Of a stretch of DNA of 64,000 bases, positions 32,067 through 41,686 are shown piece by piece; position 1 is the stretch's first letter; the number at the start of each line of letters is the position of its first letter. The DNA comes from an uncultured Pelagibacteraceae bacterium (lineage in GTDB: Bacteria; Pseudomonadota; Alphaproteobacteria; Pelagibacterales; Pelagibacteraceae), in contig CACPQM010000002.1 of assembly GCA_902636075.1 (NCBI GenBank), positions 1 to 64,000 on the forward strand, read 5' to 3'. The position numbers were made by a program, and so were the translations under genes. The notes beneath the pieces are model-generated. The model was not told where the DNA came from, searched no databases, and was given only the letters and a program-made list of their open reading frames with translations.

Positions 32067-33233
32067 TTATTTTGAAAAAAGATTGAAAAAACCCTCAAAA
32101 AAGCCAGTTTTTTTTGGTTTTTTTTTAAAAAGTAGAAGTAAACTTTCATCACTTTTACTATAACTAAAGCCTGCTTCGCAATTGTAAGAATCGTTTTCAG
32201 CAAAGTTTACTAATTCTGAAAATGATTTGTTGCTAATTATATTATATTTGTTTGATAATAATTTAGATCCACCACCAATAGTAATTAATTTTGGTTTCAA
32301 TGTAGAATTTATATTTTTATAAAAATTACTTTTAAAAACAACTAATTCCATTATTTCATCTATTCTTGCAACTATAATTTTCTTTAACAAATCTATTGAT
32401 ATATTTTTTTCTAAAATTACGCTATATGGATTTATCATATTTGGTTCACTTTTATCAAAAGATATATCGCTCTCTATTTTATTAAATTTAATTTTTAAAT
32501 CTTCTGAATAATCTAAGTTAAGTTTTAAAACTTTCGAAATATCTTTTGTTATATTATTTCCACCTACTGGTACAGAATTAAAAAATATAAATTTATCATT
32601 ATTGAAAATCAAACTACTAGTTCTATCAAAGCCAATATCTAAATAAATAAGATAATCTTTACCATAAAATTTTTTTTTATGAAAAATAGTTTTTACATAA
32701 CTTGAACAGTAAATTTTTATAATCTTTAAATTAATCTTTTTAAATTTATTTATTACACTTTTAACTAAAACTTTGTTTAAGCAAATAAATTTAATTTCCA
32801 AAATTAAAGATTTAATTTTAGTTTCATCAATAATTTTATCAAATTTTTTATTTTCATTTATTGTAATACTATTAACCGCTACATGAATTATTTGATCTTT
32901 AAAATTATTTTGTGAAACAATAAAATTAGCCTCTTCTACTAAATTATTATAAGCTTTGTTAAGAGGAGAAGAATAATCAAAAGTTTTTTTTATAGATATA
33001 TCTAAAGAATAATATTTCGGAGAATCGTATAATACTATTACATCATCTATGTGAGTTGATAATTTTTTTTCTGCACCTCTAATTAAACTATTTAATGAAT
33101 TTTCTAAACTTAAATTGTTCAAGTTATCAATAATGACTTCTTTGGAAGAATAAATATTTTTTGAATTATTATCAAAAATACTTAATCTGATATTTTTAGA
33201 TCCAAAATCTATTACTGATTCATATCTATTCAT
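32067..33233 (-). CDS. ftsA: Cell division protein FtsA
   Basis: Actin-like fold elements VIDFGSKNIRLSIFD, YLDIGFDRTSSLIF, TIGGGSKL; adjacent to ftsQ. Confidence 0.88.
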   Translation of the reverse strand: MNRYESVIDFGSKNIRLSIFDNNSKNIYSSKEVIIDNLNNLSLENSLNSLIRGAEKKLSTHIDDVIVLYDSPKYYSLDISIKKTFDYSSPLNKAYNNLVEEANFIVSQNNFKDQIIHVAVNSITINENKKFDKIIDETKIKSLILEIKFICLNKVLVKSVINKFKKINLKIIKIYCSSYVKTIFHKKKFYGKDYLIYLDIGFDRTSSLIFNNDKFIFFNSVPVGGNNITKDISKVLKLNLDYSEDLKIKFNKIESDISFDKSEPNMINPYSVILEKNISIDLLKKIIVARIDEIMELVVFKSNFYKNINSTLKPKLITIGGGSKLLSNKYNIISNKSFSELVNFAENDSYNCEAGFSYSKSDESLLLLFKKKPKKTGFFEGFFNLFSK

Positions 33234-33921
33234 TATTTTTAGTTAATATAATTTGATTAGTTGATCGAAAATCAACAATTTTAGTATTTATCAATTTATT
33301 ACTATTTAATAATTTTTTGTAAATTTTTATAGATTTGCCTATATTACTCGAAGGTAACATTAATGTTAGACCATTAGAAAATACTAAGTCCCACCTCTTA
33401 TTTTTAAAATATAAATATTTATCGATCTTTTTTAAATCTAATTGATTATCATTTAAAGTATTTTGCAATTCTAAATATTTTTCTAATTTAAAATTTCCAA
33501 ATACAATAGGTATGTTATTTATTTCAGAAAGGTAATTATAATTTATAAACTTTCCATTTTTTCCAAGATAATAATTTTTACCATTTCTTGTTGTTTTTCC
33601 AACAATAATTGTTTTTGCTAAATTTACATTTATTGAAGAAGGTATAATTTTTTTAATATAAATATTTTCTAAATAATTAAATTTATTTAGCTTTTCTAAA
33701 ATCTTGTCTTCCTTTAGTTTAAAAATATTTAAATTAAGAAAATTATTTAATTCAGTTTGAATAATTTTTTTTTCATCATGAGATAACCCATTAATATTTA
33801 TTCTATTTATACTAAATTTTTTTTGGTAATTTTCTAAAATTTGAAAATTAAATATAGAGGTTAAAAAAACAAAAAAAGCAAAATAAAGGTATAATTTATA
33901 TTTATTTGTTGATGGAAGCAT
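33226..33921 (-). CDS. ftsQ: Cell division protein FtsQ (POTRA)
   Basis: N-terminal TM, POTRA region; position between ddl and ftsA. Confidence 0.85.
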   Translation of the reverse strand: MLPSTNKYKLYLYFAFFVFLTSIFNFQILENYQKKFSINRININGLSHDEKKIIQTELNNFLNLNIFKLKEDKILEKLNKFNYLENIYIKKIIPSSINVNLAKTIIVGKTTRNGKNYYLGKNGKFINYNYLSEINNIPIVFGNFKLEKYLELQNTLNDNQLDLKKIDKYLYFKNKRWDLVFSNGLTLMLPSSNIGKSIKIYKKLLNSNKLINTKIVDFRSTNQIILTKNNE

Positions 33922-34822
33922 CTTTCATTATTTCTTCTATAAGGTTTATAAAACTAATTTTTTTATATCTAGCAATTTCAGGTACCAAAGATAGAGATGT
34001 CATCCCAGGTTGAGTATTAAGTTCTAATAAATAAAATTTGTTATTATAAAATCTGAAATCGGACCTTGATACACCCCTGCACTTTAATAGCTTATGCGCC
34101 TTCATGGCTATTGAATTAACTTTTTTAAAATTTTTGTTGCTAATATTGACTGGAATTATATGTTCAGTTTTAGCACTAGCACTATACTTTGCTTTATAAT
34201 CATAGAATTTTCTTCTTGGCCTCAACTCTATTATACCCAATTTTTTATTACCTAGTATGGCTGCTTGAATTTCTCTCCCTGGGATATATTTCTCAATTAA
34301 AATCTCTTTGAATTTTTGTAACTTCATCAAATTTTGACTAAAATTTTTTTTTTTACTAATGTATATACCTACGCTAGATCCCTCATTAATTGGCTTTAGC
34401 ACAACTGGGAATTTTAGTTTTTGTTCAATTTTTTTTATAATTTTTTTGTGGTTAATAATATTGTTAAAAGTTAATTTGAAGTAAGGTGGTGTCAAAATAT
34501 TATTTCTAATAAAAATTTTTTTTGATATTTCTTTATCTATGGCAAGTGATGAAGACAAAACCCCAGAATGAGTATATTTTATTTTTTCTGATTCAAGTAT
34601 TGATTGGATGTATCCATCCTCACCGTATCTTCCATGCAAAAGATTTAAAACTAAACTTGGCTTGTATTTTCTCAATTTATTTACAAAGTTTCCGTCAGGT
34701 TCAATTAATAAAATTTTATATTTGCTAACTTTTTTTAACTCTTTAATAACACTTTTAGCAGTAATTAAACTAATCTCTCTTTCATTGGAATAGCCTCCAG
34801 CTAGAATTAAAATTTTATGCAT
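33902..34822 (-). CDS. ddl: D-alanine--D-alanine ligase
   Basis: LNLLHGRYGEDGYIQ, VVLKPINEGSSVGI, ELNTQPGMTSLSLVP. Confidence 0.95.
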   Translation of the reverse strand: MHKILILAGGYSNEREISLITAKSVIKELKKVSKYKILLIEPDGNFVNKLRKYKPSLVLNLLHGRYGEDGYIQSILESEKIKYTHSGVLSSSLAIDKEISKKIFIRNNILTPPYFKLTFNNIINHKKIIKKIEQKLKFPVVLKPINEGSSVGIYISKKKNFSQNLMKLQKFKEILIEKYIPGREIQAAILGNKKLGIIELRPRRKFYDYKAKYSASAKTEHIIPVNISNKNFKKVNSIAMKAHKLLKCRGVSRSDFRFYNNKFYLLELNTQPGMTSLSLVPEIARYKKISFINLIEEIMKDASINK

Positions 34823-35730
34823 TAATCTACTACCACAATTTCTAGATCTAACGTTATGCCTGTTTTCTTCTTTACTTGTTTTTTTACAAAATTTATTAAT
34901 AGTTTCATATCTGTAGATTTTGAATTTTTTTTATTTACAAAAAAATTTGCATGTTTTTTTGAAATAAATGCGTCTCCATAATTAGTCTCACTAGGAACAC
35001 TTGACCTAATTAATTCCCAAACTTTTATATTGGTTTGTTCAATTGGATTTTTAAATGTACTACCACTAGTTTTTATTTTGGTTGGTTGCGCTAGTTCTTT
35101 TTTTTTACTCATTTGACTCATTATTTTATTAATCTCTAAACTATTTTTTTCTTTTCCCTGGAAAGTAGCACTCAAAAATATTAAATCTTTGGGTAATTCA
35201 ATTGATCTATAATTAAACTTTATTTTATTTGCAGGTATACTTCTTACTACACCTTTAAAATCTATTAATTGAATAGAAATGAGTATATCTTTAAATTCTT
35301 TATCGAAACATCCAGAGTTCATCCGAATTCCACCACCAATTGATCCAGGAATACACGACATAAATTCTAATCCAGAAATATTATTATCCCTTGCAAATTC
35401 TGAAACTTTTTTTTGTGACGTAGCAGTTCCTGCTATAATTTTTTCTTTGTCAAGTAATGAAATATTTGAAAAACTTTTGCCTAACTTAATTACTGTGCCT
35501 TTGTATGTCTTATCATCAAATAATACATTTGATCCATTTCCTAAAATAAATATTTTTCCACGCAAAGAATATAGCTTTAGATATTCTATTAATCCTTTAA
35601 GAGAATTTGGTTTAAAAAAGATTTTAGTTTTTCCTCCAATATTAAACCAATTTAAGTTTTTAATACTCTGATCAAAAAATATATCTCCATCGATTTTTAA
35701 TACAGATTTTTTTATATCTTCAATCTTCAT
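34822..35730 (-). CDS. murB: UDP-N-acetylenolpyruvoylglucosamine reductase
   Basis: LGNGSNVLFDD, GLEFMSCIPGSIGGGIRMNSGCF, SGSTFKNP; start placed at MKIEDI. Confidence 0.95.
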   Translation of the reverse strand: MKIEDIKKSVLKIDGDIFFDQSIKNLNWFNIGGKTKIFFKPNSLKGLIEYLKLYSLRGKIFILGNGSNVLFDDKTYKGTVIKLGKSFSNISLLDKEKIIAGTATSQKKVSEFARDNNISGLEFMSCIPGSIGGGIRMNSGCFDKEFKDILISIQLIDFKGVVRSIPANKIKFNYRSIELPKDLIFLSATFQGKEKNSLEINKIMSQMSKKKELAQPTKIKTSGSTFKNPIEQTNIKVWELIRSSVPSETNYGDAFISKKHANFFVNKKNSKSTDMKLLINFVKKQVKKKTGITLDLEIVVVD

Positions 35731-37121
35731 TAAAAAATATTTTTTAAATTTTTCATCCAATTAGATATGGATCCGGCACCCATTCCTATATAGATTTTTT
35801 CGCCGAAAGAGTTGATTTTTATAAATTTTTTTAGTTGAGTTTCATTCTCAACTTGTATTAATTTAACATTAGAATTTTTAATTATTAATTTTGCAAACGA
35901 GTGGTAAGAAAAATTTAGTTTCAATTTTTCGTTAGCAGTATAAATCGGACATAGTAAGACTGTATCTGCCATTTTAAAACATTTTGAAAATTCTTTTTTT
36001 AGATTTTTTACTCTCGAAATTCTATGGGGTTGGAAAACACACACAATTTCTTTGTTTTTGTATACGTTTTTAACTCCACCCAAAACTGCACTTATTTCAG
36101 TTGGGTGATGAGCGTAATCGTCGTAAAAACGTACTCTATTGTAGTCAAACAAATGAGAAAACCTTCTTTGGACTCCTTTAAAATTCAGTAAACCTAGTTT
36201 TATATATTTTTCAGGAAGTCCTATTGTAAAAGCTAATGCAACTGCTGCAGTTGCATTTCTTATATTGTGAATCCCGAACATGGGAAATTTAATATTTTTA
36301 ATAATTTTATTTTTACTTGGAATATTTATTTTAATATCGAAACTAGAGAAATTAGAACTTTGTTTTATGTTTAAGATTTGGAAATTTGATTTTTTGTCTT
36401 TGCCATATGTGTAAAAATTGTTATTTTTTGTTTTTTTAATAATATTTTTAAGATTTTGATCATCATTACATATAAAACCTTTGCCTACAGATGGTATTTT
36501 TTCTATAAAGTTTAAAAAACTCTTTTTTAAATTATTTATATTTTTATAGAAATCTAAATGCTCAGCATCTAGATTTGTAACAATAGAATATGTAAAGGGA
36601 ATCTTTAAAAAACTTCCATCTGACTCATCCGACTCAGTAATACACCAGTTACTTTTACCTAATTTTGCAGAATTACCAAATGAATTTAACACACCACCAT
36701 TAATTATAGTTGGATCTAAGTTACCTGACGTAAAAATACTAGACACTAATGATGTTGTTGTAGTTTTACCATGCGAACCAGTTATAACAACATTTCTCAT
36801 GAAAGATACAATATGGCCCAACATGTCTCCTCTAGAGTAAATTGGTAGTTTTTTTTTCAATGCCTCCTCTACTTCAGGATTATTTTTTTTAATTGCTGAG
36901 GAAATCACTAGAACAGTGGTTTTTTTTATGTTTTCTTTTTTATGATTGAAAAATACTTTTATTTTTTTTTCTCTTAATTTTTGTATGTTTCCATTTTCTA
37001 CAATATCACTACCTTGAACTTTGTAACCCAATCCACTCATAATTAAAGATAGACCACTCATACCTATTCCCCCGATGCCAACAAAATGAATAAGTTCATT
37101 TTTTCCTAAATCAATTTTCAT
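35730..37121 (-). CDS. murC: UDP-N-acetylmuramate--L-alanine ligase
   Basis: HFVGIGGIGMSGL, VVITGSHGKTTTTSL, DDYAHHPTEISAVL. Confidence 0.97.
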   Translation of the reverse strand: MKIDLGKNELIHFVGIGGIGMSGLSLIMSGLGYKVQGSDIVENGNIQKLREKKIKVFFNHKKENIKKTTVLVISSAIKKNNPEVEEALKKKLPIYSRGDMLGHIVSFMRNVVITGSHGKTTTTSLVSSIFTSGNLDPTIINGGVLNSFGNSAKLGKSNWCITESDESDGSFLKIPFTYSIVTNLDAEHLDFYKNINNLKKSFLNFIEKIPSVGKGFICNDDQNLKNIIKKTKNNNFYTYGKDKKSNFQILNIKQSSNFSSFDIKINIPSKNKIIKNIKFPMFGIHNIRNATAAVALAFTIGLPEKYIKLGLLNFKGVQRRFSHLFDYNRVRFYDDYAHHPTEISAVLGGVKNVYKNKEIVCVFQPHRISRVKNLKKEFSKCFKMADTVLLCPIYTANEKLKLNFSYHSFAKLIIKNSNVKLIQVENETQLKKFIKINSFGEKIYIGMGAGSISNWMKNLKNIF

Positions 37122-38187
37122 TTACAAGCTCAATTAGTTTAGATCTATTTTTTTCCCAAGTATTTTCTTTAGCGAATTGAATTAAATTTTTTTTTTTAGA
37201 AGAATATTCATTTTGATCTTCAAATATCGTAGTCATCAAGTTTATAAAATTATTTTCATTAATATCCTTTTGCTTCATTAGCCAACAGCATTCATTTTTT
37301 TTATAAAATTCTGCATTGTAGAGTTGATGATTATCTTTAGCATACGGAAATGGAATTGCCACAAATGGAATGTTTAAATGAACTAATTCTGAAATTGTAG
37401 ATGCTCCAGATCGTGTAATAGCTAGGTCATGAGTAACAGCTTTAATTAATAATTTCTCATCAAAATCAAATAATTCATGTTCTATATGATTTTTTTTATA
37501 CAATTCCTTAACGCTTTCTTTTGATGTTTGATCAATTACTTGCTGTAAAACAGAAATATTTTGAGTTTTTGAGAGTTTTATAATCATTTTAGTAATGAAT
37601 TGATCAAAAAATTTTGCCCCCTGGCTTCCTCCAATTATAAGTATTTTTTTTTTCTTATTAAGTGATGTTTTTTCATTTTTTTTATATTCATAGATTTCTT
37701 TTCTAAGCAATGGTTTAATAGGATAAATCTTATTTGAGAATTTTTTAGAAATACCTTTTAAATTTTTATCATAACAAATAATTCTCTTAGCAACAATAAG
37801 TGTCAATTTGTTTGATCTACCTATAACAGAGTTTGGTTCAAAAATATAAATTTTTATATTCAATAAATTTGAAGCCAAACATAAAGGTAATGACATATAT
37901 CCTCCAGTGCTAATTAATATATTAAAACTATTTAATTTTAAATATTTATAAGATTTAAATATTGAAATACAAAATTTAATTAAATTGAATGGAAGCAATA
38001 ATAAATTTGAAAATAAATTTGGTACATCTATTAATGAATATTTATAATCATTTTTATTAATATATTTTGATCCTCTTATGTCAGTTGCAATCCTAACTTC
38101 GAAATCATCTTTTAAAGCGTTATAAATGCTTAATGATGGGATGACATGGCCACCTGATCCACCAGTTACAATAAGTATTTTTTTCAT
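37111..38187 (-). CDS. murG: UDP-GlcNAc transferase MurG
   Basis: ILIVTGGSGGHVIPSLS, IIGGSQGAKFFD, RSGASTISELVHLNIPFVAIPFP. Confidence 0.97.
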   Translation of the reverse strand: MKKILIVTGGSGGHVIPSLSIYNALKDDFEVRIATDIRGSKYINKNDYKYSLIDVPNLFSNLLLLPFNLIKFCISIFKSYKYLKLNSFNILISTGGYMSLPLCLASNLLNIKIYIFEPNSVIGRSNKLTLIVAKRIICYDKNLKGISKKFSNKIYPIKPLLRKEIYEYKKNEKTSLNKKKKILIIGGSQGAKFFDQFITKMIIKLSKTQNISVLQQVIDQTSKESVKELYKKNHIEHELFDFDEKLLIKAVTHDLAITRSGASTISELVHLNIPFVAIPFPYAKDNHQLYNAEFYKKNECCWLMKQKDINENNFINLMTTIFEDQNEYSSKKKNLIQFAKENTWEKNRSKLIELVNEN

Positions 38188-38191
38188 AGAG

Positions 38192-39301
38192 TTAATCTAA
38201 TTTTCTTTTTGTTAAATTTAAAATTATTCCAGATAAAATTGCAGTACTTACAATTGAAGAGCCTCCATAACTCAAAAATGGTAGGGTCATACCTGTAGTT
38301 GGTAATAATCTTATATTAACACCTACATGTATAAAAGTTTGTAGTAAAATCAAAGATAGACATCCAACCAAAATAAGTTTTAACAAATCTTCATTTAAAA
38401 TGTTAATTTTTTTAATTACTTTGTAAGAGAAAATAAGATACAAAAATAATATACCAATAACTATAATTGCACCAAACTCTTCAGCTATAACAGAGACTAT
38501 ATAATCAGTATGAGCCTCAGGAACTTTTGAATTAAGAGTACCTTCACCAATTCCCTTACCAAAAAATCCACCGTTTATAATTGCATCACTTGCTTTTTCA
38601 GCTTGATAATTATTTCCCGAATTTGCGTCTAAAAAAGCTAAAAGTCTAATTTTTATATATTGAAATTTAGGAACAAATATCACTAAATAACTCACAACTG
38701 ATCCAGATAAAAGAAAGAATATAAAAAAAACTAATATATTTATGCCTGAAACAAAAATTAAAGCTAACCATACCATTGTTATCAGAAGTGTTTGTCCAAT
38801 ATCTGGTTGATAAGCAAGCAGCATTAATATTGGAAGAATTAATAAAGTGCTTAAGAAATATTTAAAATATAATCTTTTATTTTGAAAAGTTAACATTAAA
38901 GACAATGTTACTATAAAAAAAGGTTTAAGAATCTCAACTGGTTGAAATCTAGGTAAAAAGATCAAATCTAACCACCTTTTTGATCCTTTTACCTCAATCC
39001 CGAGAAAAGGAACTAAAAACAAACTTAATAATGCAAAAAAAAACAGAATTAATGAAATTTTTGTTAAAATTTTTTGATTTAAAAATGAGAACATAATTAA
39101 GATCACAATTGCTAATGTTATATAAACGGAGTGTTTAAAAAAAAAATAATATGATTTTGTGTCTAATTTATCCGAAGCTATTAGAGATGTAGAAACTAAT
39201 GAAAAAAAAAGACCTAATAAAAACAAACCTAATATTAAGAATAGTAAAAACTTATCTATATTTTTCCACCAATCATAAAAACCATCTAAATATTTATTCA
39301 T
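38192..39301 (-). CDS. ftsW: Lipid II polymerase/division protein FtsW
   Basis: AEKASDAIINGGFFGKGIGEGTLNSKVPEAHTDYIVSVIAEEFG; LPTTGMTLPFLSYGGSS. Confidence 0.95.
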   Translation of the reverse strand: MNKYLDGFYDWWKNIDKFLLFLILGLFLLGLFFSLVSTSLIASDKLDTKSYYFFFKHSVYITLAIVILIMFSFLNQKILTKISLILFFFALLSLFLVPFLGIEVKGSKRWLDLIFLPRFQPVEILKPFFIVTLSLMLTFQNKRLYFKYFLSTLLILPILMLLAYQPDIGQTLLITMVWLALIFVSGINILVFFIFFLLSGSVVSYLVIFVPKFQYIKIRLLAFLDANSGNNYQAEKASDAIINGGFFGKGIGEGTLNSKVPEAHTDYIVSVIAEEFGAIIVIGILFLYLIFSYKVIKKINILNEDLLKLILVGCLSLILLQTFIHVGVNIRLLPTTGMTLPFLSYGGSSIVSTAILSGIILNLTKRKLD

Positions 39302-40601
39302 TTTTGAAATTTTTAATTATTAATTTAATATTTTTATTAAAAAATTTACCTCTTTCTTCAAAATTTTTAAATTGATCAAAAGAGGCTGCAGAAGGGCTAA
39401 AAAGAATTACTTTTTTCTTATGATCTTTTTTAATATTAATATTTAAATTTTTTATTGCCTTTTTAAGTGTTGTTGAGGTTTTATAAAAAATTTTACCTTT
39501 TAGAAATTTGATTAAAAAATTTCTATCTTTACCATAAACATAGGCTTTAATATTTGAAAAATACTTTTTATTTAATTTGAGTTCATCTCCTTTTTTAGCA
39601 AGTCCTCCTAATATCCAGTAAATATTTTCATAAAACTCAAGCAATGGGGCTGTTGATGAAAAACTAGTAGATTTTGAGTCATTAATAATTAATAATTTTT
39701 TTGATTTATAGATTATTTGTTGTCTATAATTTAGTCCCTTAAAGATATTAACTGTATTTATAACTTTTTTCATATTTAGTTTTAAAATCTTAGAGATTGC
39801 TAAAACGAAACTAAGATTTTTTTTATTACTAGAATTATTAAAATAAATATTGTTTATTTGCGTGAAGTACTTTTTATATTTTAAATAATTTATTTTAATA
39901 ACTTTTGATTTTATTTGATTATTTTTAATTAATTTATTTAGAAAATTATTATTTTTTTCTAAAAAAGTGTAATCTTTTTTATTTTGTGATTTAACAATTT
40001 TAAATTTTGCTTTCACATAATTTTTAAATGTTCCATGTCGTTCTAAATGATCTGGACTTAAATTAAGTATTATTGAATATTTAGACCTAAAGTATTTACT
40101 ATAATCAAGTTGGTATGAAGATGCCTCAATTACGAAAATTGTATTATTTTTAATTTTTTTCTCCATTAATATTGGATATCCAATATTGCCAGTTAATCTT
40201 ACGTCCCTTTTGTTAGTTTTTAGTACTTCGTAAAGGAGTTTCGAAGTGGTCGATTTTCCATTTGTTCCAGTAATTGTGATTTTTTTTATCTTTGGATAAC
40301 TAATTTCAAATATATCAAGCTCTGTAATAATTTTTGACTTATTTTCGCTTAAATATTTTGAAATTTTGCATTTTTTGATATCTACCCCTGGGCTTAAAAC
40401 AATATAATCAAAATCATTAAATGATAGCTTATTAATATTTATAAATTTATTTCTTAACTTAAAGGGGATATTTTTTTTATTATCGTCAAATATTTTACAT
40501 ATATTATTTTTTTTTAAAAAATTAAATGAAGATATTCCAGATTTTCCAAAACCGTAAATTAAAATTTTCTTATTCTTAAAATAAAATTGTCTGTCATTCA
40601 T
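39294..40601 (-). CDS. murD: UDP-N-acetylmuramoylalanine--D-glutamate ligase
   Basis: ILIYGFGKSGISSF, ITITGTNGKSTTSKL, INDSKSTSFSSTAPLLE; start placed at MNDRQFY. Confidence 0.93.
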   Translation of the reverse strand: MNDRQFYFKNKKILIYGFGKSGISSFNFLKKNNICKIFDDNKKNIPFKLRNKFININKLSFNDFDYIVLSPGVDIKKCKISKYLSENKSKIITELDIFEISYPKIKKITITGTNGKSTTSKLLYEVLKTNKRDVRLTGNIGYPILMEKKIKNNTIFVIEASSYQLDYSKYFRSKYSIILNLSPDHLERHGTFKNYVKAKFKIVKSQNKKDYTFLEKNNNFLNKLIKNNQIKSKVIKINYLKYKKYFTQINNIYFNNSSNKKNLSFVLAISKILKLNMKKVINTVNIFKGLNYRQQIIYKSKKLLIINDSKSTSFSSTAPLLEFYENIYWILGGLAKKGDELKLNKKYFSNIKAYVYGKDRNFLIKFLKGKIFYKTSTTLKKAIKNLNINIKKDHKKKVILFSPSAASFDQFKNFEERGKFFNKNIKLIIKNFKNE

Positions 40602-41686
40602 TATCTTAGTTTTAATGTTGCTAAACCTATCATGGCTAAGATAATCGAGATTATCCAAAATCTAATAACTATAGTTGACTCTGGCCAACCTTTCTTTTCA
40701 AAATGATGGTGTATTGGAGCCATTTTAAATATCCTTTTGCCCGTAAGTCTGAATGAGATAACCTGTGCAATTACTGAGACAGCCTCTAAAACAAATAATC
40801 CCCCCGTAATAGCTAGAACTATTTCATGCTTGGTAATAATACCAACTGCACCTAATGATCCTCCTAAAGCTAAGGACCCTGTATCACCCATAAATATCTT
40901 AGCTGGAGGTGCATTAAACCATAAGAAACCTAGACAAGATCCAATTATTGCTCCACAAAAAATAGATGCCTCTCCCACTCCTTCAATATAAGTAATTTGT
41001 AAATATCCTGAAAAAACTATATTTCCACTTACATAACTAATAAAAGCAAAACATGCTGCAACCAATATTACAGGTACTGTGGCTAAACCATCTAATCCAT
41101 CTGTTAAGTTAACTGCATTTGAGGAACCTACAATAACAAATAAATAAAATGGTATAAAAAACCACCCTAAATTAATAACTAAATTTTTTAAAAATGGAAA
41201 ATATAAATTTTCAAGATAATTAGATCCACTGTAAAAATAAAGAATAAAAATTCCACCCAATGCTAAAGTAATTTGAATTATAATCTTTAATTTTGAACTT
41301 ATTCCGTTTGAATTATTTTTTTTAATTTTTTGATAATCATCATAAACTCCAAGTAATCCAAAAGATCCTGCTATATAGAGTAAAAACCAATTATAGGGAT
41401 TTGAAAAGTCGCCCCATAAAAGAACTCCTGAAAAAATACCCAGTAAAATCATCAAACCTCCCATTGTAGGGGTGCCTATTTTTTTAACTATGTGCTCGCT
41501 TGGTCCATCTTCTCTAATTGGATCATGAATTTGATGTGAAGAAAAGTAATTGATAAGTGGACCACCAACTAAAAAAACTACTATCATTGATGTAAACATT
41601 GAAAGACCAGTTCTTACAGTCAAATATTTAAAAACATTTAAAAAACTAAAGATTTCAACTAAGTTCGAAAATAGACTAAAAAGCAT
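40601..41686 (-). CDS. mraY: Phospho-N-acetylmuramoyl-pentapeptide transferase
   Basis: GTPTMGGLMILLG, NAVNLTDGLDGLATVP, FMGDTGSLALGG, APIHHHFEKKGWPE. Confidence 0.97.
   Translation of the reverse strand: MLFSLFSNLVEIFSFLNVFKYLTVRTGLSMFTSMIVVFLVGGPLINYFSSHQIHDPIREDGPSEHIVKKIGTPTMGGLMILLGIFSGVLLWGDFSNPYNWFLLYIAGSFGLLGVYDDYQKIKKNNSNGISSKLKIIIQITLALGGIFILYFYSGSNYLENLYFPFLKNLVINLGWFFIPFYLFVIVGSSNAVNLTDGLDGLATVPVILVAACFAFISYVSGNIVFSGYLQITYIEGVGEASIFCGAIIGSCLGFLWFNAPPAKIFMGDTGSLALGGSLGAVGIITKHEIVLAITGGLFVLEAVSVIAQVISFRLTGKRIFKMAPIHHHFEKKGWPESTIVIRFWIISIILAMIGLATLKLR

Noticed and set aside
32088-32145. T-rich hairpin-like stretch (CCAGTTTTTTTTGGTTTTTTTTT) as a terminator
   Set aside because: Lies within the ftsA coding end (encodes KKKPKKTGFFEGF), with weak pairing; homopolymer composition explains it.
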